A DNA stretch of 64,000 nt from Pogostemon cablin (GCA_023678885.1 CM042958.1:12890852-12954851); one strand, 5' to 3'. Counted from the stretch's first letter, positions 22,964-34,185 are shown. The notes: generated by a model from the letters alone, not told the origin. Made by a program: numbers and translations.

Positions 22964-25900
22964 TTTATAATCTTTCATTTGAATTTTCCATGTTATCAAC
23001 TCAATAGGGTTATTATTTTGTCTGCTCTGACTGAATGATACGTATAAAATTCTTAAATGCTTTACTCTTTCATTGTTCAATCAGGGTGGATGAGGGCAGA
23101 CTTCCACTGTCAAGAAAATTGCCTATTTCAGCAAACCAGCTTAATCCTTATCGGATGATAATCATTCTCCGCCTTGTAGTGCTTAGCTTCTTCTTCCATT
23201 ACCGAATACTTCATCCCGTGAAAGATGCTTATGCATTGTTGCTAGTTTCAGTTATTTGTGAGATTTGGTTTGCAATTTCATGGATTCTTGATCAGTTTCC
23301 AAAATGGCTCCCAGTTGATCGGGAGACCTACCTGGATAGATTGTCGTTGAGGTTTGTGGCCAACTCTCTTTCTCAATCATGCCTGTCAACTCCGGTTCTT
23401 GTCTTGTGCCATAATCCTGATCAACATCACATCCCAAACTATTCTCTTCTAGTGACACTTAATATTTGCAGTTTTATGTTTATTGTGATATCCAGGTATG
23501 AAAAGGAAGGTCAACCTTCTGAACTTTCATCAGTTGATGTATTTGTCACTACAGTGGACCCTTTGAAAGAACCTCCATTGGTTACAGCTAATACAGTATT
23601 GTCAATTCTTGCTGTGGATTATCCAGTTAACAAAGTGTCATGCTATGTTTCTGATGATGGTGCTTCAATCTTGACTTTTGATGCCTTGTCAGAAACATCT
23701 GTATTTGCTTTTAAGTGGGTTCCTTTCTGCAAGAAGTTTGATATAGAGCCAAGGGCTCCTGAGTGGTACTTTGCTGAGAAGATGGATTATTTAAGGGGCA
23801 AGAATTTCCCTGATTTTGTTAAGGAAAGAAGAGCTATTAAGGTTTATTTTATGTCTGAGGTTTAAAAGGTTACCTGCTTGGCTCCTTCTGATCATGATCA
23901 CAATAATCTTTTGATTGTTTGTAGAGGGAGTACGAGGAATTCAAAGTTCGAATAAATGCGATTGTTGCCAAAGCATGTAAAGTTCCTGATGGAGGCTGGA
24001 AAATGCAAGATGGGACACCATGGCCAGGAAATAATGCCCTAGATCATCCTGGAATGATTCAGGTACTTTATTTGTGTTATTTCTCTTAGACACCTGACTT
24101 CTATTTTTTGTAAATATAATGGTAATTTCTTGAGTATGACTTTCCAGGTATTACTGGGTCAAAGTGGTGTACATGACATTGATGGAAAGGATTTTCCATT
24201 GTTAGTGTATGTCTCTAGGGAAAAGAGGCCTGGCTTTGATCACCATAAAAAGGCTGGTGCAATGAATGCACTGGTAAGCCAATTAATAAGGATGAGACAA
24301 ATTTTTCCAGTCTTAATAGAAATTTGTGTCCCTTCATCCTTTTCATTTTCTTTTTTTTACTTTACTGCAGTAATAGTGATGGACTTATTAAGGACTTGAG
24401 TTGAGAGATTAATTATTCAGCCGCGATGAAAATTCTTATTAGTTGGATTTGGATATTCTAGAAATGCTACTCTAGTTTGTGTCATTTAACTTTTCTATTT
24501 TCATATTTCCAAGTAGTTTTTACTTGACACTTGAACTCCTTGAAAATAAGCTGAATATTTTGTAGTGGATCTGGATGGTTGAGCCCATTTGGAATCTAAC
24601 CGGTTTAACATATACAATCCAACTTGCATCTTTGATCTTAAAAAATGTCACGCTCTTAAAATAAACTCCTCCAACTTAGCAAATTTACATAAAATCAATT
24701 TCTTAAGTATAGTAAATTGTTTTCCCTGCCTTTCATCCACAAGAATAGCTACAATCACAGAGATTATGGATAATGTTCTATAGTCGAAAACTCACACTAG
24801 TAGCTTGAATTACAGGTCGAGACAGACCTTTATTTGTTTGCAACTTAGCATGTCTATATATTTTAAATCCTTCAGTGGTCTCAACCATATTTATATCACA
24901 TGGCATTCATTTAGTTAGATTTGCAGTCATTAAGAATTGCTTGTCACTTGTCTAAGAATTAATATATTCTTTATTTTAATCAGAGACTTAATATATGGTT
25001 ACAATTTATTAAATTCATGAGATTTATTTTGGTTGCTTCTTAAACAGGTTCGTGTCTCAGCTGTTCTCACAAATGCACCATTTATATTGAATCTGGATTG
25101 CGATCACTACATTAACAATAGCAAGGCTCTTGGAGAAGCAATGTGTTTTATGATGGATCCTTTGACAGGAAGAAAAGTTTGCTATGTGCAGTTTCCTCAG
25201 AGATTTGATGGAATTGATAGACACGATCGATATGCTTACAGGAACACAGTGTTTTTTTATGTAAGCATGGTTTTATTATTTTACATCTGAAAGTTCTGAC
25301 CTTTTCAAAATTTCTGTATAAAATATCTAAATTGAAAATGTTAACAGATCAACATGAAAGGCCTAGATGGGATTCAAGGGCCAATATACGTGGGGACTGG
25401 ATGTGTATTTAGGAGACTCGCATTTTATGGTTGTGATGCTCCCAAGTCAAAGGAATCTCCCAGAAGAACTTGCTATTTGGAGTGGTGTTCTTCTCGAAGA
25501 AAGAATAAAAAGCATAAAGTTACAAATCCTGATTCTTCAGGTAAAGACAATGTTAGATCACCTGCATGCAATATAGAGGGCGAAGAGGGCAATGAAGGTG
25601 AGGTTCAAATATCCAACTCTTAAAATATTTTCTTACATAGTAGATAATATCATAAATGTTAGCCATCAATTGATAGATTGCTATAGCTGATCCTTGTTTT
25701 CTTTTAAAGGGCTTTTCAATATTTTGCAGTAATCTGAATTTGAATGACAAACATGTGTCACCAATTTCAAGTAAGTAAAACAACAAATTGCATCTTTAGA
25801 TCGCAATATACATATTATTTTTGATTACTCATAGTTCTTTTGCCTTCTTGATCCTTCATCTTTCCATGTGTTTAGCCTGTTCTTTTCCAGGTTATTTAAA

Positions 25901-27906
25901 AAAAAAAAGTTACTTATCTGTGAAGAATGTTCACCAAGAATAACAAGTAGATAATAGCTGGAGAAATATGATTTTGTGATTGCTTATTAATAATTAGAAA
26001 TGTACTATAAATAGTGAACTGTGTCAAATTTTATGCCTTTGAAAAGTTGAATTTCAATGTTACCCTGTCTCAATGTGATATGAGAACAATAACTCTTTAT
26101 GATATCCTGTTAATTTATGCACTATATAATCCTTTCAAGGTTAAACAACCTCTAAAACTTGCAATGTTCTAGTATTGCCATGTTGATATATAGAGAAACT
26201 AATATTTCACTGTCTCGTCAGTGGATTTCGTTGAAGTTCTGAACACTAGTAAATTTTTTGGATGCTAAACATCGAATAGGGGAAATAGAACAAGAAACTG
26301 AGGTCCCATCGGAGCTATTGTTTGATTCCTTTTAAAATCTGTAAAAAATAGTATAATTTTGCTTTGCAGTGAGTACAAAAGAGAGATCAACAATAATATT
26401 GGACCATGAACTAGAGAAAAAATTTGGCCAATCTCCTATTTTTATATCATCAACACTTCTTGTGGATGGCGGTCCATTAGAAAGTGCGATCTCTGTATCG
26501 CGGTTGAGAGAAGCCATTCATGTGATTGGATGTGCATATGAAAACAAGACGTTGTGGGGAAAAGAGGTACCATTTCCAAAATTTGCTGCTCAAATTTATA
26601 GAATCAAATTTCCATGATCAAACCTTCATTTTTCCCTAAAAATAAAATAAGCATGGTTCATCTTTGAAAACTTAATGCTTATGCAAATACTGTTTTCTAG
26701 GTGGGGTGGATTTATGGCTCTGTCACTGAAGATATCTTAACTGGATTTAAAATGCATTGTCATGGATGGCGATCCGTATACTGTGTTCCTCGAAGAACAG
26801 CATTCAAAGGTTCAGCACCAATAAATCTATCTGATCGTCTCCATCAAGTGCAACGTTGGGCCCTTGGTTCAGTAGAAATATTTCTAAGCAGGCACTGCCC
26901 TATGTGGTATGGATATGGAGGGGGTCTCAAATGCCTTGAACGGCTATTCTACATCAACGCCACATTATACCCACTGACTTCAATTCCATTAGTTGCATAC
27001 TGCTCCTTGCCTGCCATATGCTTACTTACTGAAAAATTCATAACTCCTGAGGTACTCCTTAGAATTCGTTCAAGGAAGATAAATTTTCTCATGAAAAACA
27101 TCATCTTTACATTATTTCTGTTGTTAATGCAGCTGAACAATGTTGCTACTACGTGGTTTATATCGCTCTTTATGTGCATATTTGCAACGTGCACACTGGA
27201 AATGAGATGGAGTGGTGTAAGCTTTGATGAGTGGTGGAGGAACGAGCAATTCTGGGTGATTAGAGGTGTTTCCGCCCACCTTTTTGCAGTGTTTCAGGGA
27301 CTTGTGAAGGTTGTAGCTGGCATCGACACAAACTTCACAGTCACCTCAAAGGCTGGGGGAGGCAACGAAGAGTTCTCCAAGCTGTACGTGTTGAAGTGGA
27401 CAGCCATGCTCCTTCCTCCATCCACACTTTTGATAATGAACGTGATTGGAGTTATTGCTGGAATTTCAAACGCAATCAGTAACGTTAACGAGTTGTGGGG
27501 GCCTCTGTTGGGCAGGCTTTTGTTTGCTTTGTGGGTGATACTGCATCTTTATCCCTTCCTGAAGGGTCTGCTGGGAAGACAGAACCGAACACCCACCATC
27601 GTCGTTGTAAGGTCCATTCTACTTGCATCTGTGTTCTCCCTTGTTTGGGTTCGAATCGACCCGTTTGTCGACAAGTTTGATGACCCTTTACTGGAAGACT
27701 GTGGCCTAGATTGCAATTAGTTGGCACAATTTATAATGTGTTATATGAAGAAGGGGTGAACACTGAATACATGCATGCTAATCTAAAGTCTAATTAATGT
27801 AACTTCACTTGGTAAAATTACATTATAGCCATTTCTTGCTCCTCCATAAAAGGTGATATGTTCATAAGTCTATAAATTACATAATCACTGATACATATAA
27901 ACACAT

Positions 27907-29591
27907 TTACTTAGCCATAGCAAATGATTTACGATTATTTGTGATCTTTTGGTCTATAAAGTCTTGATAGTTGATTGAAGCATAGTTTGCGTGGGAGTCC
28001 CTCTCCAATAGGTGGGCAGCCGGAGCAACCATGGTCTCCTTTGACTGCCCATACAAAAACGCTATTGACACTCTTTCATTCTGCTCGTTCAAAACTGCTC
28101 TATGCTTCACGCTCTTGTATCTTCCATTACTAAAACACTGTCCAATCAACACAAATTAATTCATTAGACCACATGTTTCATCAACTTTTAGAAACTTCAC
28201 ACCATCATTTCCCATTACACAATGCTTTACATATGACATGGCAAATGAGGTTTTTATCTTCCTGGATTTTTAAGGAGAGAGAGGGTGGGAAAAGAGGAGG
28301 GGTGGGTCCCCCAGTTAAAAGAAACATAACTTTTGGCATGAATTTTGTTTTAAAGACAAGATGTTTTTGTTTTTGAAGTAGCACTGATTCCACCACTATT
28401 GGAAGGACTAAGTTGATGCGAGGAAAATAATACATTAATAGACATGAGATGTTTAAATCGAATGTACTATTTGAATTCACGATTTAGAACATGAGATGTT
28501 TAAATTACACATAAGAACAGTCAGGAAAGGATTTTCGTATAATCACAAAACCGTAATAAACCAAGTTAGTTAGTTGTACTAAACAAGTTTGTTATATTAT
28601 TTTACATTTCTTATTTAATATTATCAACATTAACTGACCTGAAGCTGATCACCAACATTAACGAGTATGGAGTCGGTGGGAGAATGAACGTGAAACCAGT
28701 GGTCATTATGCTGGATTTGCAAACCAGCAACGCCGTTATGAATCAGCAATGTGAGAAGCCCATAATCCGTGTGTGGTGGCAACCCGATTGCTTGATCCGG
28801 TTCGGGGCAGGCCGGGTAGTAATTTGCAGCAAATACTTGAGCACTCGACTCCAGCCCCAACGCTCCACCCACGTACTCCTGCTCCAGTTCCAGGGATTCA
28901 GATACCGCTCCGAATAGTTTCCGGGTCAACTCACCCATTTTCTCGGCGTACTCCCGCACTACTTCCCTGCAATATCACTCGTTTTCACCAACACTTACAC
29001 ACACAGAAGATGTTGTACTCACTTGTTAAAGGATGGTACCTTAAGGATTGGGGTTTGTTTGGGCAGTGGAATTCAGGGTGGACTTGGAGCTTAAGATACT
29101 CCCTCCAGAAATTGAAATTCACCCCTGATTTTGGACTGCAATTCAAGTTCCCACAGCTAATCGGAGCCCTACCGTCCTTGTCATAGTATTGCTCTTTCTC
29201 ATCATCTCTCAGATTCACAAATTCTTTAGTTTCTGAGAATATCGCACTCATCAGCTCCTCACCTATGCCATGGTTCACCAACTGCACTCACAAACACAAT
29301 ACCCAAATTAATTATAAAATTCCAGCACTGAAGAAAGGAATGAGATCTTACGATGAAGAAGCCCCATTCTTCGCAGGCTTTGGCGAGGTGGTTGATGGAT
29401 TTGAAGCGTTGATCGGGATCATCGGCGAAGAGGGCAGCGAAATCAATGACGGGGAGTGAATCGCAGCTCAGAGCAGTTGGATCGTTACTGAATTTGCGCG
29501 TAGAAAGGATAGCGTTGAGATCATCCACAACGTGTTTGTTAGAAGGCGTCGCTGAAATTGAAGAATTCTGGGAATCTGCAACTGCTGCCAT
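27907..29591 (-). CDS. 2-oxoglutarate/Fe(II)-dependent dioxygenase, copy A
   Basis: Soluble oxygenase of the plant DOXC type (DMR6-like / 2-ODD19-like), which hydroxylates or desaturates small specialised metabolites; the substrate cannot be predicted. Four exons, 29591-29352, 29281-29040, 28966-28639 and 28137-27907, join in frame to 346 residues, a normal family length. The N-terminal DIOX_N part includes SLPVIDFAALF, ACEEWGFF and LVNHGI. The catalytic jelly-roll has the iron ligands His226 and Asp228 (LPPHTDYGLLT) and His282 (SVKHRAV), and the 2-oxoglutarate-binding Arg292-x-Ser294 (ERVS). All junctions are GT-AG and no lesion is seen. It is convergent with the CesA pseudogene, only 187 bp from its stop. 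The same family recurs at 32997-34185 and 38352-39928 on the same strand, so this is one unit of a tandem array. Confidence 0.92.
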
Positions 29592-29713
29592 TGCGAAAAT
29601 TGGTGCGATTGGAGCTGTTCATCTCATGTCTATGTATAGATGATAAGAAAAGAAAGATTGCGCCATATCGTGTGGCTGGGGATTATGCTCCATTTTTCCT
29701 AATGGATTTTTCT

Positions 29714-29715
<2 letters not shown>

Positions 29716-29745
<30 letters not shown>
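29716..29745. repeat. Poly(T) tract
   Basis: About 30 consecutive T residues upstream of dioxygenase copy A. It could be the tail of an old retrotransposed sequence, but no flanking duplication was seen. Confidence 0.9.
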
Positions 29746-29749
<4 letters not shown>

Positions 29750-29759
29750 ATTGTATATC

Positions 29760-30390
29760 TTGTTTTTCTATTGCAATTCTGATTTTTATTGTCATTTTGC
29801 TTAATATTGTTTAAACTCACTTCGCATTTACATTAAATATTCCTTCCATCTCAATCAATTGCATACACTTGACTTTGCACCTTAATGATATCTCATTAAT
29901 TAAAATAAATATCTTACAAACTCAATGCTACTTGATGTTCCTAAATTAGGTATAGTATGTGATACTCATGTTACTAACTAAGCTTTACATTTTGTCAATT
30001 TTAATATGCTTTAAAGTAGGATATACATTTTTGTTTTTAAAATTGAGACCTACCCAAAATAATTAAATATATTATATGTGCTCACAATATATTAATACAA
30101 TTATTCACTACACATTAAAATATTATACTATACGATAAAATATTATACCGGTATTTAAACTACGTGAAAAAACAAATGTAAATAACGAGAGAATATAAAA
30201 TTGCAAAATAACATACTTGAAAAATTAGGCTATGAATTTTATTGCAATTAGCCGACTAATCAATAATCATAACAACAATGATGTTGTAAATAACATTAGT
30301 GAAGCTATGCTTAATAATAATCAACAAATAGTGCAATTGGGGTCAACGGAACAGCAACTAAGATCACACGAGGAACAGGAACCCGGTCTG
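29760..30390. other. AT-rich intergenic DNA
   Basis: No gene seen. The stretch separates dioxygenase copy A from the G/C-richer peptide candidate. Confidence 0.5.
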
Positions 30391-30399
30391 CCGAGCAAC

Positions 30400-30588
30400 T
30401 CACCCCGGACCGAAACACGTTCTTCGATTCAACCCGAACCGGAAGGCTCTGAAAAACGCAAGACGCCCCGCCCCGAAAACCTTTCTGGTGTCGCAAGCCG
30501 TGGTGGAGGGCACTGCAGCCAACAGCAAAGTTGGCGCCAAAATAACAAAAATCATCATCATTAATATAATTGATATCATTTTCGCCAT
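30400..30588 (-). CDS. Candidate small secreted peptide, 62 aa
   Basis: Not recognised. The frame begins MAKMISIILMMMIF and continues hydrophobic to about residue 25, followed by AAVPSTTA, a convincing signal peptide with a small-residue cleavage region. The remaining 30 or so residues are basic, with two Cys and the end NRRTCFGPG. A TATAAAA lies at 30629-30635 on this strand, about 41-47 bases before the ATG. The C-terminal half is markedly G/C-richer than its surroundings. Immediately after the stop the DNA reads GTGAGT, so an intron or a longer product is possible. No match to CLE, IDA, PSK, RALF or CEP signatures is evident. The plus-strand frame over the same bases is hydrophilic and looks like a shadow. 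This may be chance; confidence is low. Confidence 0.3.
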   Translation of the reverse strand: MAKMISIILMMMIFVILAPTLLLAAVPSTTACDTRKVFGAGRLAFFRAFRFGLNRRTCFGPG

Positions 30589-30628
30589 TGCTATTAATTT
30601 TTTTTTCCTATAAAAATGATTTTGGCTC

Positions 30629-30635
30629 TTTTATA
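30629..30635 (-). promoter_or_regulatory. Possible TATA box of the peptide candidate
   Basis: TATAAAA in the context CATATAAAAGAGCC on the minus strand, 41 bases upstream of the ATG at 30588. Confidence 0.3.
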
Positions 30636-30883
30636 TGTGTGAGGAAGAAAATTTATATTGGACAATGATTTCTATGCGCCAGTCTTTTTTTTTAAAAAAA
30701 ATTGGTACAATCGGATCCTTTTTTAGCCCATTTCAATTTTTCCAACCAAGCCCATTTCAGATATTTTGAAAAATAAAAAACGTGAGGGGTTCTATTCTGC
30801 ACATCTCCCTTCTCGGTTTGCGGCACCTTTCCCAACGGTGCCATCCTCCACCGCTTTCTTACCGGAGTTCACGACCCATCCGC

Positions 30884-31175
30884 CATGACGATTGAGCCGT
30901 CATCATTAGGGATTGCGGCGAGAAAGCAGCTGGGGAAGGAGCCGACTGACGCTGTGGTGGGACAGGATAAGGTGGAGGACGAGATTGGACAGAAGGAGTT
31001 GGAAGAATTTAGGGTGGCGTTGCAGGACCTACTTATGAAGGTGAATGTAATTACTAATGAAAGTGGAGATTTTAGGGAAAACCGAGTCCCTTTCCGCCGC
31101 CGAAGTGAAGGCGGTGTTTTCCTCATCGATGGTGCCTGCGCAGCTGGATGGGGAGGGGTGTTTCTGGGGTTGTAA
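30884..31175 (+). CDS. Hypothetical protein fragment
   Basis: An open frame of 96 codons with a good start context (CGCCATGACG), preceded by a C/T-rich leader from about 30790 and more G/C-rich than its neighbours. The protein begins MTIEPSSLGIAARKQLG and contains an acidic, helix-prone segment (DEIGQKELEEFRVALQDLL). I do not recognise the family. A second open frame, shifted by one base, overlaps from 31057 and reads plausibly (KTESLSAAEVKAVFSS), so the original gene may be frameshifted here. It could be the first exon of a gene or a fragment captured by a transposon. The tandem-repeat array and ubiquitin pieces that follow favour a rearranged segment. Confidence 0.3.
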
Positions 31176-31889
31176 ATTGTTAAATACTATTATTCTCTAT
31201 TCTTCTTTATTGACCATTTTAGTTATGTACAAGTTTTTCTTGAATCAACCTACTTAAATTTGTATATATAGATTTTCTTAGTATGGATAGATTAGGATGT
31301 GATGGTAAAAATTTGGTTAAGCATGGACTTGGGTTGTTTCACATGCTTCCTTACATGATTTCCTATTCTATTACTATATTTCGTACTAATGTCTGATCAC
31401 TTTCTTTCTGCCTTATTGGTTGTTGGTCAGTGATCATTATGATCTATTGTAATAGGTTAAGTTGTGGTTTGAGGGACTGTAGTGTTTTAGAAACATTTAG
31501 GAAGCCTTGTGGCAATAGTTGGTTGTTGTAGATGGAACCATAGATGCAAAAGCTGGATGGAATGGGAGTAGATATATAATTCACAGACAAATTTTCATAT
31601 TACTTGATGAATTTAATTGCTGGAAAATGATGATGTTTCTTATGAGTATTTTCTGTGCTATTGGCTGTATGTTCCATAAATGACATTACTTTTTTAAACT
31701 CACCCCTATAGATCAATTTTCTTATATCTGATGTCAACTATGAAGGTGTACAATAGTTCTTTATTAACTTCAATTCAGAATGTATATTACTGTGGGGAAG
31801 TATTATACACATGTTTTCTGTATTTGTGGTTCTTGTTGCTGCGCTTATTTCTATGTTTCAATTTGGTAGTGGTACAATGATTTTCTAAA

Positions 31890-32640
31890 TTTATCTATAA
31901 AAATATTTAGATTACTCTATGAAGCTAATTAGATTACTCTTTAAAATTAGTATAATTACTTTTTGATTTGAAATTTGGTTTTTTGAAAATAAAAATGACG
32001 TAATATAATGTGAAGAATTATACTATTTGTAATCCGCAAGTCTATAGATCAATAGAAATAAATAGTCATAAAGAATTTAAATTGTATGCAATCCGTAAAA
32101 ATAATTAGGTTATTTTTTATATTAATTAGGTTACTCTTTATAATGAATTGAGTTACTCTTTGATTTGAGACTATAATTTTCTGAAAATGAATACATATAT
32201 AGTGAAGAATTAAATTGTATGCAATTTGTAAATTGATAGATCACTCTGTAAAAATAATTAGGTTACTCTTTATAATGAATTTGGTTACTTTTTGATTTGA
32301 GACTATAATTTTCTGAAAATGAAGCCATATATTGTGAAGAATTAAATTGTATTCAATCTGTAAATTGATAGATCACTCTATTAAGATAATTAAGTTACTT
32401 TTTCTATTAATTAAATTACTTTTTATAATGAATTGAGTTACTCTTTGATTTGAGACTATAATTTTCTGAAAATGAAGTCATATATTGTGAAGAATTAAAT
32501 TGTATGCAATCTGTAAATTGATAGATCACTCTGTTAAAATGATTAGGTTACTCTTTGAAATTAATTAGATAACTTTTTTTTGAGATTTTAATTTCTGAAA
32601 ATAAAGCTAAGCAATGTGAATAAAAATAATTAAATTACTC
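31890..32640. repeat. Array of diverged tandem repeats, about 130-200 bp units
   Basis: The anchor GATTTGAGACTATAATTTTC begins at 32162, 32294 and 32447, with more diverged copies near 31964 and 32580. Each unit also holds GTGAAGAATTAAATTG, TGATAGATCACTCT and AATTAGGTTACTCTTT. Four to five units are readable. They have no coding content and no relation to the neighbouring genes. Confidence 0.85.
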
Positions 32641-32808
32641 TTTAAATTATTAAGGCCACTTTTTAAAATTAATTGAATAACTTTACCTATTAAAAATTAA
32701 AGCTAAAAAAAAGTTAATTACGTAATTAATGATCATGATGACATCAATATGCTGCTTTTCTGGAATTATAATGGTTAATGATATTACGTTCGTGTCATCT
32801 TCAATTTC

Positions 32809-32996
32809 AGATTTTTGCTGGTAAGGTTTTATTTATTTTTAAACAAAATAGGGAGATGTGTTCTTGTACAACAACTGTTACTGATTTTGGTTAATTGGCT
32901 CCTTTTTTTGTGATTTTATTACACTTATGAACATGTTTAAATATACAGATGCAGATCTTTGTGAAAACCTTGACTGGCAAGACCATCACCCTCGGT
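32809..32996 (+). pseudogene. Ubiquitin gene fragments
   Basis: Bases 32951-32996 read MQIFVKTLTGKTITL, the first 15 residues of ubiquitin, directly after a plausible acceptor (ATATACAG). This is the arrangement of plant polyubiquitin genes, which have an intron just before the ATG. The match stops at 32996, where minus-strand dioxygenase sequence begins. About 140 bases upstream, 32812-32826 encode IFAGK (ubiquitin residues 44-48), flanked by splice-like TTTCAG and GGTTTT; this smaller match could be chance. The order (44-48 before 1-15) is not that of a single ubiquitin unit, so the piece is rearranged. Confidence 0.7.
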
Positions 32997-34185
32997 GGTA
33001 CGCAGCCATGCTCTTCCACGAGCTGCGCAGCTGGGGAAACATCCATGTTGGAGATGGCCCGTTCGCCATCGCAATTGAAATTCTTGTCTTCTGATTGTTG
33101 ACAACAGCTCTATGCACCACGCTCTTGTACTTGCCATTGCTGAATATCTGTAACAGCAATCATTGATCATGAGAACACTGTCACCAACTCAGAATAAATT
33201 GACTGATCATTAACTGATTACCTGAAGTTGATCACCAGTGTTGACCAGGATGGAGTTAGGAAGAGCTCTAACATTGATCCATCGTCCTTGATGCTGTATC
33301 TGAAGGCCTCCCACTTGGTTCTCAATCAGAAGTGTGAGAAAACCCAAGGGCTCTACATCAGGATTAGGACAACGTGGGTACAGATTTGCTATGAAAATCT
33401 GTAAGCTGGAATCCATGTCCAACGCCTTCTCTGCTTGGTTTTCGTCGAGCCCCAGGCTTTGCGATATGCCTTTCAACAACGTCCTCACCAGCCCTCGACT
33501 TCTTTCGCAGTACTCTGGTAATAGTTCCCTACATAATATATACCTTAAAAATTAGCAAAACGGAACTGTCTGAATTCCCTGTGCCATTGATGATGTGTCG
33601 ATGAATGACATTACCTGAGAGATTGGGGTTTGTGGGGCAATTAAAGTGGGGATGAACAAAAACTTTCAAGAAATCCCTCCAACAGAAAGTGTTCTCCTTT
33701 TCAGTGTTGAAGCTGGTGCCATATCTAATGGGGTTCACCACATTCTTAGGCTGGAATTCTGGCTTCTCATCTTCGGGCAGATCAAAAAATTCTTCAACTG
33801 CATCCACCATACCCCTCATCAACTCTTCTGGAATCCCATGATTTACTACCTAATATATATATATACCAATGTAAGTAATCCAATCAAAATCAGTATATAT
33901 AAGATAAGATAAGATTATGGAATTAGTAGCAAATGTAATGTAGCAGTAGACCATGAAGAAGCCCCATTGTTGACAGGATGTGTCCAGGTGGTGGATCGCT
34001 TTGGCTTTGAGATGAACGTCGTCGGAAGTGAGAAGCGAAAGATCGATAACGGGGATGGAATCGTGTCCCGGGTGGTCCGAAACGGCGGTGGTTTCAGTGG
34101 AGTGTACGTAGTTGGGAGGGATGGAGATTAGGTTAGGTGATTTTGCAAGGTGTTTCACGCTTACAGATGCTGCCACTGATGCCAT
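32997..34185 (-). pseudogene. 2-oxoglutarate/Fe(II)-dependent dioxygenase, copy B, inactivated
   Basis: Homologous to copies A and C. Four exons are readable: 34185-33952, 33849-33615, 33528-33222, and 33147 down to a break at 32997. Four lesions are seen. Exon 2 is one base short, so the frame shifts before its donor (the family's PQSLR is readable only in another frame). The stretch that should hold GLPPHTDYG is missing about seven codons, and CPNPD runs via VEPLG straight into FLTLLIEN, so both iron ligands of the HxD motif are lost. Exon 4 shifts frame again after ANGPS. Its 3' end is replaced at 32996/32997 by the start of a ubiquitin frame. The donor of exon 1 (ATG|GTCTAC) is weak. It cannot make an active enzyme, though transcription is not excluded. 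Confidence 0.88.

Larger units (their letters stand above)
16213..27720 (+). pseudogene. Cellulose synthase catalytic subunit, CesA6 group, probably inactivated
   Basis: Homologous to plasma-membrane CesA proteins that polymerise UDP-glucose into cellulose. Thirteen exons can be drawn: 16213-16293, 16471-16869, 16967-17075, 17171-17328, 23085-23351, 23496-23841, 23925-24062, 24148-24273, 25048-25260, 25348-25597, 26370-26566, 26701-27051, 27133-27720. They encode about 1073 residues, close to the usual 1080. The N-terminal RING zinc finger (CRICGDD...CNECAFPICRACYEYER), the membrane spans, and the DDG (23653), DCD (25095), TED (26724) and QVQRW (26845) motifs are all readable. Exon 4 has a TAG at 17203-17205 where CesA has a Leu after DPSK, then a one-base frameshift before 17296; the summed exon length is 3n+1. 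Intron 4 holds a copia element. The class-specific region lacks the usual WPKWCC cluster. A sequencing error in exon 4 is the alternative to pseudogenisation. Confidence 0.85.
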
